Shown: one piece after another, positions 9,014 through 16,999 of the stretch | How positions within the stretch are numbered: position 1 is the first letter of the stretch | Layout of the letters: every line of letters starts with the position of its first letter | Source of the DNA: Frigoriglobus tundricola | Lineage (GTDB): Bacteria > Planctomycetota > Planctomycetia > Gemmatales > Gemmataceae | NCBI RefSeq assembly: GCF_013128195.2 | Contig: NZ_CP053452.2 | Span: 7,192,001 to 7,256,000 of the forward strand | Direction of reading: 5' to 3' | Length of the DNA: 64,000 nt | Translations under genes and position numbers: made by a program | The notes under the pieces: generated by a model | What the model was told of the DNA's origin: nothing | Databases searched by the model: none | What the model saw: only the letters and a program-made list of their open reading frames with translations

Positions 9014-10369
9014 CTACGCCAGCCCGTACTTCTTCCGCTTCCGCTGGAGCGTGGTCGCGTCGATCCCGAGGACCCGGGCGGCGGCCTCGAACGACGCCGC
9101 GCGGGCCACGACCCGCGCGAGGTGCTCGCGCTCGACGTCTTCGAGTGAAACATCGGCTCCCAACGCGATCGGACTTGCCACCCCTTCGGAGACCGCGAGC
9201 GGAGCGAGCCCCAGGTCCGAGGGTTCGATGACCGACGACGGGCACAGGATCACGGCCCGCTCGACGGCGTTCCGGAGTTCGCGCAAGTTGCCCGGCCACG
9301 TATGCGCCGTGACGGCCTGCTCGCACCGCGGGGAGAAGGCGAGGTGCTGCCGCCCCTGGAGGCGCTCGAAACAACTCAGGTAGTGCCGGGCCATTGGGAG
9401 CACGTCCTCCCGGCGGTCCCGCAGGGGCGGCACCGTCAGGCTGATGACGTTCAACCGGAAGAAGAGGTCCTCCCGGAACCGGCCGGTCCGCACGTCGTCT
9501 TCCAGCGAGCGGTTCGTGGCCGCGATCAGCCGCACGTCGGCGCGCCGCTCCTTGGCCTCGCCGACCCGCTCGTAGGTTCGGTCGTTCAGGAACCGGAGCA
9601 GTCGGGCCTGGGCGTCGGCCGTCAGGTCGGCGACTTCGTCCAGGAACAGCGTCCCGCCTTCGGCCTCTTCGGCTTTGCCGACCGCGTCCGTTACCGCTCC
9701 CGTGAACGAGCCCTTCTTGTGCCCGAACAGGGTGCTTGACATTAGCTCATTAGAGAGCAGGGGGCAGTGGACCGTCACAAACGGCCCATCCGGGCGCCGG
9801 CTCTGGCGGCGAATCCACCGGGCGAGGACGGTCTTCCCGGTGCCGCTCTCGCCCCGCAGTAGAACGCTGGCATCGGACGCCGCCGCGCGGGCGGCCGTCT
9901 GGAGGAAGGCCGCGAACGCCGGGCTCGACGTCTCGAAGCTGCTCACGCCCTCGGACGCGACGAGCCGGTCCTGAAGCTCGCTCAGCCGGCGCTTGAGGAC
10001 GTTGGCGGTGACGACCCGCCGCGCCGCCGTGCGGACCTGTTCGGGGGTGAACGGTTTGGGCAGGTAGTCCACCGCGCCGAGCTTCATGGCTTCGACGGCC
10101 GTTTCGTATGAAGCGAAGGCGGTGATGACGATCACCCCGATACCGGGCTGGCGGCGGAGGACCTCCGGCAACAGCGTCAGGCCGGACTCCGCGCCGAGCC
10201 AGAGGTCGAGGAAGACGACGTCGAACCGCGCCCGCTCCAGGGCGTCGGTCCCGCCGGCCGAAGTGGCGGCGTGCTGGACCCGCGCGCCGTCGGCCTCCAG
10301 GCAGAGCCGGATCGACTGCCGCACACCGGGATCGTCGTCGATGACGAGAGCGGACCAGGACGATTCCAT
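9014..10369 (-). CDS. Sigma-54-dependent response regulator, NtrC family
   Basis: This 451-residue regulator has a receiver domain with the phosphoacceptor Asp at residue 55 (VVFLD) and acidic residues at 11-13. An AAA+ domain follows, with Walker A GESGTGKT, the sigma-54 contact loop GSFTGA (the usual GAFTGA with Ala to Ser) and Walker B GGTLFLDEV. It ends in a Fis-type helix-turn-helix in the last 45 residues. Phosphorylation should trigger ATP-driven opening of sigma-54 promoters. It heads a two-gene operon with the histidine kinase. I found no sigma-54 promoter (GG-N10-GC) in the window that could be called its target with confidence. Confidence 0.93.
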   Translation of the reverse strand: MESSWSALVIDDDPGVRQSIRLCLEADGARVQHAATSAGGTDALERARFDVVFLDLWLGAESGLTLLPEVLRRQPGIGVIVITAFASYETAVEAMKLGAVDYLPKPFTPEQVRTAARRVVTANVLKRRLSELQDRLVASEGVSSFETSSPAFAAFLQTAARAAASDASVLLRGESGTGKTVLARWIRRQSRRPDGPFVTVHCPLLSNELMSSTLFGHKKGSFTGAVTDAVGKAEEAEGGTLFLDEVADLTADAQARLLRFLNDRTYERVGEAKERRADVRLIAATNRSLEDDVRTGRFREDLFFRLNVISLTVPPLRDRREDVLPMARHYLSCFERLQGRQHLAFSPRCEQAVTAHTWPGNLRELRNAVERAVILCPSSVIEPSDLGLAPLAVSEGVASPIALGADVSLEDVEREHLARVVARAASFEAAARVLGIDATTLQRKRKKYGLA

Positions 10370-10678
10370 GAGGGTTGTGGTTCCGGTTACGGAAACGGGC
10401 AGTTCCGATCGCGTCAGACGGGTTCGGCAGCGGATGTCTGTGAGAGTGATTCTACACGTCGATCATCGTGGCTGCCGGTCCTGCCGGTGCCACTGACGCG
10501 ATCGGATCGACTGCTGGAGCTTTGGCCGCACCGTCGTCATCTCACACTTGCGTGTGATTCTCACCTCGTTCGCTCGTACCTCACTCCGTCTTGCGAACAC
10601 GGGTCCGTTTGGAGTACGATCTCGCGCCCCGGCTCGGTTCGTTTGGTGGGGGCGAACGCACTCCAGGAGGGACAGGAC
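10370..10678. promoter_or_regulatory. Divergent intergenic region (309 bp)
   Basis: The region separates the response-regulator gene (minus) from the exported HEAT-like gene (plus) and must hold promoters for both. No hairpin, tandem site or clear consensus promoter was recognised. Confidence 0.4.
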
Positions 10679-12217
10679 ATGGCCCGGTGTCTAAATTCCG
10701 GTCGTTGCGTCGTGCCGCTCGCGGCGGTCACGCTGCTGGCGATGGCGGGGAACAGTCTGGCACAGCAGCCCGCTTCGCAGCCTGTGTTGCCGCCGCTCCC
10801 GAGTTTCCCGGTTCCGAACGTGCCGTCACCGGTTGTTCCCGACCTGCCGCCGCTGCCGCCACCGTCTGTGGGCACCGCTCAGACTGTGCCGCCTCAGCTC
10901 ACAGTAGCGCCTTCGCTTCCGCCGCTTCCGCCGACCTCTCAACGCTTCTATTTCCAGATCGATCCGTCCACACCGGTGAAGAATCTGCTCCCGCCGCCAC
11001 CGAAGTCCGGCACTCGGCGTGGCCCGGTTCTGACGGACGATCTCACCAAGGTGCCGGAGGTCGCGTTTCAGGCCAAGCCGGACGCTCCGGACAAGGCGGT
11101 CGAACAGGCGGCGCACCAACTCGCCAAGATCAATCACCTGAACGCCAAGAGGACCGACGCCTTCATGACCGAACTGCTGGAGGCCCGCGCAGACCTCGCG
11201 GGCCTGCCGTTCGTGATGGGTGACGACTGCCGCACCTCCGGCGAGCGGGCAAAGCAGTTCACTATCGCGGCCACGACCGTGCGTCAGGCTCTCAACCACG
11301 GTGTGCAAAACTTTTGGAACATCTTCGGCACCCTCTGCGACCAACAGGACGCGGCCCGTTCCAAAACCGATAAGGCGCTGGCGGCTCACGTGACCGTCGC
11401 GCGGATCGCGGCCCTGATGCAGATGTTCGCGGCCGAATCGCCCGAACTGCGGCTCGGCCTCGTGAAGTACCTGACCGGGGTGGCGCAGCCCGAAGCGACC
11501 AAGGCACTCGCGCGGCTGGCGATCTTCACGAGCGAAGACGACGTGCGCCTGGCAGCAGTCGATGCGCTCAAGGTGCGGCGGGAGAAGGACTACACCGAAA
11601 TCCTGGTCAACGGGCTCCGCTGCCCGTGGCCGGCGGTCGCCAAGCGGGCGGCCGACGCGATCGCGCGACTGGAGCGGGAAGACCTGATCCCCGAACTCGT
11701 GAAGCTGCTCGAAGTCGAAGACCCGCGGCTGCCGCAGGCGAAGCGGAAGGGGTGGGTGGACGTGCCGGTGGTACGCGAGATGGTGAAGCTGAACCATCAC
11801 CAGAACTGTGTGATGTGTCACGCGCCGGCGGGGTCGGGCGTGGTGTCCGCGTCGGCGATCACGGCCGAGGTCGCCGTTCTCGGGCAGCCGCTGCCGACAC
11901 CGGCCGAGGGGTACCGGAAGTCCACTCCGGAACTGATGATCCGGGTTGACGTGACCTACCTGCGTCCCGATTTCTCCGCGGTGCTGGCGGTCGGTGACGC
12001 GCACCCGTGGCCGGAGGAGCAACGGTTCGATTTCCTGGTCCGCGAGCGTCAACTGACGAACGAGGAGGCAGCGACCTACCACGAGAAACTGACCCCGAAG
12101 GGGGCCGGCGTCCTCTCGCCGTATCACAAGGCCGCGCTGGCCGCGCTCCGCGACATGACCGGCAAGGACGCGGCGCCAACGGCCGCCGCCTGGCGAGAAC
12201 TGCTCGGTTCGCGTTGA
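10679..12217 (+). CDS. Exported HEAT-like repeat protein with a CxxCH motif
   Basis: The ATG at 10679 is chosen because GGAGG lies 9 bases upstream and a signal peptide follows at once (hydrophobic run VVPLAAVTLLAMAG, cleavage near SLAQQ). The mature protein starts with a Pro-rich stretch of about 90 residues. A helical region follows, with HEAT-like units around residues 250-360 (for example DDVRLAAVDALKVRR and AVAKRAADAIARL). Near residue 380 there is a single CVMCH motif, the c-type heme attachment signature. It could therefore be a periplasmic monoheme protein, but no other cytochrome feature supports this. Function unknown. Confidence 0.75.
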   Translation: MARCLNSGRCVVPLAAVTLLAMAGNSLAQQPASQPVLPPLPSFPVPNVPSPVVPDLPPLPPPSVGTAQTVPPQLTVAPSLPPLPPTSQRFYFQIDPSTPVKNLLPPPPKSGTRRGPVLTDDLTKVPEVAFQAKPDAPDKAVEQAAHQLAKINHLNAKRTDAFMTELLEARADLAGLPFVMGDDCRTSGERAKQFTIAATTVRQALNHGVQNFWNIFGTLCDQQDAARSKTDKALAAHVTVARIAALMQMFAAESPELRLGLVKYLTGVAQPEATKALARLAIFTSEDDVRLAAVDALKVRREKDYTEILVNGLRCPWPAVAKRAADAIARLEREDLIPELVKLLEVEDPRLPQAKRKGWVDVPVVREMVKLNHHQNCVMCHAPAGSGVVSASAITAEVAVLGQPLPTPAEGYRKSTPELMIRVDVTYLRPDFSAVLAVGDAHPWPEEQRFDFLVRERQLTNEEAATYHEKLTPKGAGVLSPYHKAALAALRDMTGKDAAPTAAAWRELLGSR

Positions 12218-12301
12218 AAGTAGGCCACTCGCTCCGCGAGTGACACCAACTACCGACTCCAAATGGGAGGGCGCGACTCGCGGAGCGAGTCGCCTACTTT
12301 C
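12216..12301. repeat. Inverted repeat family C between convergent genes
   Basis: The arms 12216-12241 and 12276-12301 pair with one mismatch. Each contains the palindrome ACTCGCTCCGCGAGT or its complement and an outer AAAGTAGGC. The element overlaps the stop codon of the HEAT-like gene and abuts the stop codon of the FAD enzyme gene. It is placed to terminate both transcripts. Related copies lie at 21396-21586, and a degenerate one near 20165-20190. Confidence 0.85.
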
Positions 12302-13726
12302 TCACAACGTGCTGGCCTGGAGACGGCGGGCCGCGGCGCGGGCGGCGAAATAACCGCACATGCCGTGGACGCCGCCGCCCGGCGGCGTCGAGGCCGAGCA
12401 GATGTACACGTTGCGGAGCGGCGTCGTGTACGGGTTCAGCCGCGCGACCGGTCGCGTGAAGAGTTGCCACCAGTCCGCGACGCCGCCGGTGATGTCCCCG
12501 CCGATGTAGTTCGGGTTGTGAGCCTGCATCGCCACCGTGTTCATGGTGTGCCGGGCGAGGACGAGGTCGCGGAACCCCGGCGCGAACCGTTCCACCTGCG
12601 CTTCGATGCGCTCGGTCATGTCCACCGTCGAGCCGTTCGGCACGTGACAGTAGCCCCACGCCGTGTGTTTCCCGTCCGGTGCCCGCGTCGGGTCGAAGAC
12701 GCTCGGCTGCGCGAGTAACACGAACGGCCGGTCCGGGTGCTCGCCGCGCCACGGGGCGCGCTCGGACTCCGCGACTTCCTCCAGCGTCCCGCCGACGTGA
12801 ACGGTTCCGGCGCGGCGGCACTCCGCGGCCCGCCACGGGATCGGCCCGGACAGAGCCCAGTCCACCTTGAACACACCGGGGCCGTACCGGTAGCGTGCCA
12901 GTGCGCGGCCGTATCGGCCCGGGAGCTTGTGACCGGCGAGCGCGACCACCTGGCGCGGCGTGACGTCGAGGAGGATCGCGCGGGCGGCGGGGAACTCGTC
13001 GATCGACTCGACCGTTCGGCCGAGTTCGATCCGCCCGCCGAGAGCGCGCAAGTACGCCGCGAGTGCGTCAGCCAGCTTCTGGGCTCCGCCGCGCGGGAAC
13101 GGCCACCCGACCGCGTGACCCGCCACGCCGAGCATCAGCGCAATCGCCGCGGTGGGCGATCGTTCCAGGGGCATCACCGCGTGCGCGGCGAGGCCCGCGA
13201 CGAGCGCCCGCGCTTCGGCCGTGCGGAACCACGATTCCGCCAGGCCCGCGGCCGAACGAATCGCCTGGAGCCCGAACCGCATCGCCAGGAACGGGTGCCG
13301 CGGGATGCCGAACGGACCGAGCAGGTCGCGGAACAGGCCGTCCGCGCCGGCCGCCAGCGGGGCCATCAGCCGTCGGTAGGCGCGGGCGTCCGGACCGAGC
13401 GCGTCGGCGGTCGCGTCCACCGAGCGCTCCAGGGCCACCGCGGTGTGATCGGTGACGGGATGTGCGAACGGGGTTTCGGGGTGAACCCACTCCAAACTGT
13501 GGTCCGCGAGCGGGAGGGATTGAAAGAACGGAGAGGCGACCGCCATCGGGTGAACGGCCGAGCAGACGTCGTGAACGAATCCCGGCAGGGTGAGCGCCGC
13601 CGACCGGGTTCCGCCGCCGACCGTTTCAGCCGCCTCGACGACGAGAACCGAATAACCCTGTTGCGCGAGGGTAATGGCCGCCGCCAGCCCGTTCGGCCCG
13701 GACCCGATGACCACAACGTCGGACAC
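12302..13726 (-). CDS. FAD-dependent oxidoreductase, phytoene-desaturase/PYROXD2-like
   Basis: The N-terminus carries a dinucleotide-binding fold VVVIGSGPNGLAAAITLAQQ followed by VVEAAETVGGGTRS, the signature of carotenoid desaturase and amine-oxidase-like flavoproteins. The C-terminus has the flavin-contacting GGVHGMCGYFAARAA. At 474 residues it is the usual size for this group. The GTG at 13726 is chosen over a TTG six codons upstream because GAGGG sits 6 bases before it. The substrate cannot be deduced, and no carotenoid genes adjoin it. It ends at the family C inverted repeat. Confidence 0.85.
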   Translation of the reverse strand: MSDVVVIGSGPNGLAAAITLAQQGYSVLVVEAAETVGGGTRSAALTLPGFVHDVCSAVHPMAVASPFFQSLPLADHSLEWVHPETPFAHPVTDHTAVALERSVDATADALGPDARAYRRLMAPLAAGADGLFRDLLGPFGIPRHPFLAMRFGLQAIRSAAGLAESWFRTAEARALVAGLAAHAVMPLERSPTAAIALMLGVAGHAVGWPFPRGGAQKLADALAAYLRALGGRIELGRTVESIDEFPAARAILLDVTPRQVVALAGHKLPGRYGRALARYRYGPGVFKVDWALSGPIPWRAAECRRAGTVHVGGTLEEVAESERAPWRGEHPDRPFVLLAQPSVFDPTRAPDGKHTAWGYCHVPNGSTVDMTERIEAQVERFAPGFRDLVLARHTMNTVAMQAHNPNYIGGDITGGVADWWQLFTRPVARLNPYTTPLRNVYICSASTPPGGGVHGMCGYFAARAAARRLQASTL

Positions 13727-13917
13727 CTGAGCCCTCGCTTCCAAACCGGTGGCTGTTTCCTCCGACTCACACCTCCGTGAGCCGGTCCCAACCGTTATAT
13801 CGCCTCAACCACGTGACACAGGTGGTGCCGGTGAGCGGGACCGGTTGGGCCGGCCGTTGGGATGCCCCCCGATGCGGGTAGATGGTTTCAACTTCCGGGC
13901 GGTCGTATATTCTGGAT

Positions 13918-14454
13918 TCAGGCGCGTTTCGCGCTGCCGCCATAGTTGCCGATGATCTCTCGGGCCGTCGAACCGTCGGTCGCGCGAACGGTCACGAGGA
14001 CCTTCCCGGCCTCCAACTCGTCGGCGTACCACTTGGCATCTTCTTCCGGGACACCCAGCCCGGCGAGCCCACCGACCACGCTGCCGATTGCCGCTCCGGT
14101 CCCCGCGCTGGCGATGACGGCAACGAGCGCACCCCCGGCCACGACCGGCCCGAGCGGCGACATCAGTCCGGCCGCGATCGCGGCCCCGAGACCCAATCCC
14201 GCCAAGCCGCCGAGCGCGGCTCCGACCCCGGTGCCCTCTTCCCAGCGCGTTCGGGTCGGATCGTCGGCCAGACCCGAGTGGCCGTGTGCGGCGGCGGCCC
14301 CTTCGGGTCCGATGACACCGATCTGGTCGTCCCGAATTCCGGCCCGGCGCAGGGCACCGACGGCCTGTATTGCCTCGGGGTATCCGGGGAACACTCCGAT
14401 CGCCGTGACCAGTGCAGACGTGCCTCCGGCGGTTTGTGTGTTGAAGGGACCCAT
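13918..14454 (-). CDS. YflT-like general stress protein with glycine-zipper core
   Basis: From the ATG at 14454 (TGGAGA upstream) the product is 178 residues. Residues about 15-55 match the heat-induced stress YflT/17M domain pattern (VFPGYPEAIQAVGALRRAG and a following QIGVIGPEG). The middle is a Gly/Ala-rich double hydrophobic stretch that could cross or insert into membranes. The C-terminus YADELEAGKVLVTVRA is also typical of this group. Such proteins are induced by stress in other bacteria; the exact role is unknown. The gene diverges from the multicopper oxidase gene across an A+T-rich region. Confidence 0.75.
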   Translation of the reverse strand: MGPFNTQTAGGTSALVTAIGVFPGYPEAIQAVGALRRAGIRDDQIGVIGPEGAAAAHGHSGLADDPTRTRWEEGTGVGAALGGLAGLGLGAAIAAGLMSPLGPVVAGGALVAVIASAGTGAAIGSVVGGLAGLGVPEEDAKWYADELEAGKVLVTVRATDGSTAREIIGNYGGSAKRA

Positions 14455-14838
14455 CGCGAATGTCTCCAGGGACGCGGCGGCACCCCGAACCGCGAGGGAA
14501 ACGACACAGGCACTCAGATGGCTGTGGCCCGGTTCGGAGGAGCACCCACCGTTCTGCAACTATGGGGCCGGTTCCAGGTCGGTGGTGTGCGATTTCCGGG
14601 TCCCAGGATCGACGGTCACCGGCTGTCGTTAGGAGTTCTGTTTCCGAGTTCCGGCGGGGGGGCCCGCACGGCAGGGCCTGGGTCCCCCCCGCCCCGACTC
14701 CAACGGGAACGCGCGTCGAGAACCCGCATTCAACAACTTGGTAGTTGCAATCGGTTTTGCGAATTGGTTGAATTGAACTGGGCTAATTGTTGATTGTGTA
14801 ATTGCAACTAGTAATCGGTACATTTTAAGGTGGTTGCC
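14455..14838. promoter_or_regulatory. Divergent promoter region with A+T-rich tract and inverted repeat
   Basis: The 384-base gap separates the stress-protein gene (minus) from the multicopper oxidase gene (plus). Its last 110 bases are strikingly A+T-rich for this genome. The tract contains a perfect 10-bp inverted repeat, TAGTTGCAAT at 14742-14751 and its complement at 14801-14810, and several AATTG repeats. This arrangement is compatible with operators for a dimeric regulator upstream of the oxidase gene. Confidence 0.5.
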
Positions 14839-16965
14839 ATGCCGGTGAGTGCACGGGTGGACGAGATCCGAAAGCGCCTCATTTTTACGGACGGGATGCG
14901 CCCGATCACGAGCGAGCGCCTCGATCAGTTGCCGGGCCCGGGCGCCCATTCCGTCCGGGTTCACATGCGGGGCACGAAGTGCAAGCTCCACAAGGACCTG
15001 GACGCGACCGAACTGTGGGCCTACGACGGCCTGTACCCCGGAAAGTTTTTTTTCGTTCGGCACGACCAGACGATCAGTGTTGAATGGGTCAACGAGATCG
15101 ACGGGCCGCTTCCGGTTACGGTGGTCGCGAGCGGGTACTTTCCGGTCCGCCCGGAATACGGGCTCCCCGAAAACGAACCGGGCGCGTTCGACGGCGGCAC
15201 GGGGCCATCGGGCGGGACCACCGCTCCCTCGCCGTGCACGCCGGTCCCGGACGTGAGCGGCTTGCCCGCGTGGACGGTGGTTCACTTGCACGGCGCGCGT
15301 GTGGCCCCCGACTCCGACGGCTGGACGGAGAACGCGTTTCTCCGCCGCGCGCCCGCTCCGGCCGGTCCGACGCAGAGCGCCTCCCAGCGGTCCCTCTACC
15401 CGCCGCAGCCGCGGTCGATGATGCTGTGGTACCACGATCACGCGTACACGATCACCCGGCTGAACGTGTTCGCGGGGCTCGCCGGCGGGTGGATCGTGCG
15501 CGGCCCCGAAGAGGCCGGCCTGAACCTGCCCGCGGGCGAGTTCGAACTGCCCCTGATCATCCAGGACCGGAACTTCGATACCGACGCCGACGGCTGTCTG
15601 ACGGGGCGCCTCCTGCACAAGGCGGAGACCGACTCGAGCAAGTTCGTGCCGTCCGATGCGCAACCGGTTCCGTCCGACACGGCGGAGTTTTTCGGCCCGT
15701 TCACCCTGGTCAACGGCTCGCTGTGGCCGAGCCTGGGGGTCAAGCCGCAACCGTACCGGTTGCGGGTGCTGAACGGGTCGAACGCGCGCACGTACCAGCT
15801 CTTTCTGGTGGACGATACGAACACCGTCCGCAACGAACTCGTCCGGCAGATCGGCACGGACGCGGGGTTCCTTGGTGCCGCGGTGCCCGTCAGCAGTCTG
15901 ATGTACCCCGCCAGCGATCCGGCGTTTCCGCGCGGACCCAAGGGCCTCATCCTCGCGCCCGCCGAGCGCGCCGACCTCGTCGTGGACTTCCAGTGCGCCC
16001 CCGGTCGGACCTTCCGGTGGATCAACGTGGCGGTCGCGCCGTTCGACGGGATCCCGACCACGGTCGATCCGACCGGCCCGTTCGACGGCGCGCAGCAAGC
16101 GCAACTGATGACCGATCGGTTGCCGTTTCCCGAAGTGGTTCAGTTCGTCGTCGCTTCGGGACCGGTGGGTCCGCCGTTGGACCTCAGCGGGCTACCCAAA
16201 TTCGAGCGGTGGACGCACGAGTCGCCGGCCCTGCACGGTCACCGGCACCGGTGGCTGGGGCTCAACGAGAAGGTGATCGGATCGGACCTCAGGGACGGTT
16301 ACCTGTTCTTCAACGAGTTGATCGAACTCGAGCCCGAGGACCCCGCGCCGGCGGATTTCACGATCACCCTCGCTGAGGACTCCACGACCCACCGGTTACG
16401 CAACCGGCCCGTCTTCTTCCGGTCACCGATCAACTTCTACCCCGAGGCGGGGCGGCCCGAAATCTGGCACATCGTGAACTTCTCGGCGGACACGCACCCG
16501 ATCCACTTGCACCTCGTGGACTTCCAAATCCTGTCGCGGCACTTGTACAAAGCGGCCGGCGTGAACGCGGTGGCAGACGTGACCGATCCCCGTTTCAAGA
16601 TGGTCGACTCGACGGACCCCGCGACCGGGCTCTTTCCGGCACCCGGCCCGGCGGCCCCACCGGTCATCGTCCCCAACACCGCACGGGCGAACGACCCGCA
16701 CAACCCGTCCGGGGTGGACGCCAACGAAACGGGATGGAAGGACGTTGTCCGCGTCAACCCGAACGAGATCGTGACGATTGCCATGATCTTCGAGGGGTTC
16801 ACCGGTCGGTTCATGTACCACTGCCACATCCTCGAACACGAGGACATGGACATGATGCGCCCCATGGTCGTGGCGCCGGCGGCGGTCAAGCCGTTCATCG
16901 ACGGTATGCAGATGATGGCCGGCGATGCGCCCGACGGCCCCGCGAGTAACATGGCAGGGATGTGA
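14839..16965 (+). CDS. Multicopper oxidase (laccase/CotA/bilirubin-oxidase-like)
   Basis: This 708-residue enzyme should couple one-electron oxidation of a phenolic, metal or similar substrate to reduction of O2 to water. All four copper motifs are present: HLHG near residue 150, YHDHAY near 198, HPIHLHLVDF near 552 and HCHILEHEDMDMM near 660, giving a type 1 copper with axial Met plus the trinuclear centre. The ATG follows AAGG by 8 bases; a GTG three codons upstream overlaps that site and is less likely. No signal peptide is visible, as in spore-coat CotA. The tail is Met-rich (MQMMAGDAP). Copper resistance or phenol oxidation are both possible roles. Confidence 0.93.
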   Translation: MPVSARVDEIRKRLIFTDGMRPITSERLDQLPGPGAHSVRVHMRGTKCKLHKDLDATELWAYDGLYPGKFFFVRHDQTISVEWVNEIDGPLPVTVVASGYFPVRPEYGLPENEPGAFDGGTGPSGGTTAPSPCTPVPDVSGLPAWTVVHLHGARVAPDSDGWTENAFLRRAPAPAGPTQSASQRSLYPPQPRSMMLWYHDHAYTITRLNVFAGLAGGWIVRGPEEAGLNLPAGEFELPLIIQDRNFDTDADGCLTGRLLHKAETDSSKFVPSDAQPVPSDTAEFFGPFTLVNGSLWPSLGVKPQPYRLRVLNGSNARTYQLFLVDDTNTVRNELVRQIGTDAGFLGAAVPVSSLMYPASDPAFPRGPKGLILAPAERADLVVDFQCAPGRTFRWINVAVAPFDGIPTTVDPTGPFDGAQQAQLMTDRLPFPEVVQFVVASGPVGPPLDLSGLPKFERWTHESPALHGHRHRWLGLNEKVIGSDLRDGYLFFNELIELEPEDPAPADFTITLAEDSTTHRLRNRPVFFRSPINFYPEAGRPEIWHIVNFSADTHPIHLHLVDFQILSRHLYKAAGVNAVADVTDPRFKMVDSTDPATGLFPAPGPAAPPVIVPNTARANDPHNPSGVDANETGWKDVVRVNPNEIVTIAMIFEGFTGRFMYHCHILEHEDMDMMRPMVVAPAAVKPFIDGMQMMAGDAPDGPASNMAGM

Positions 16966-16999
16966 GGACGAACGGGGGCATCGGGCGCGCGGGCGGGGC

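Noticed and set aside
1433..10369. One long operon from the response regulator down to the amylase
   Set aside because: The gaps before the DUF1559 gene (138 bases) and before the amylase gene (355 bases), and the unrelated functions, make a single transcript unlikely.
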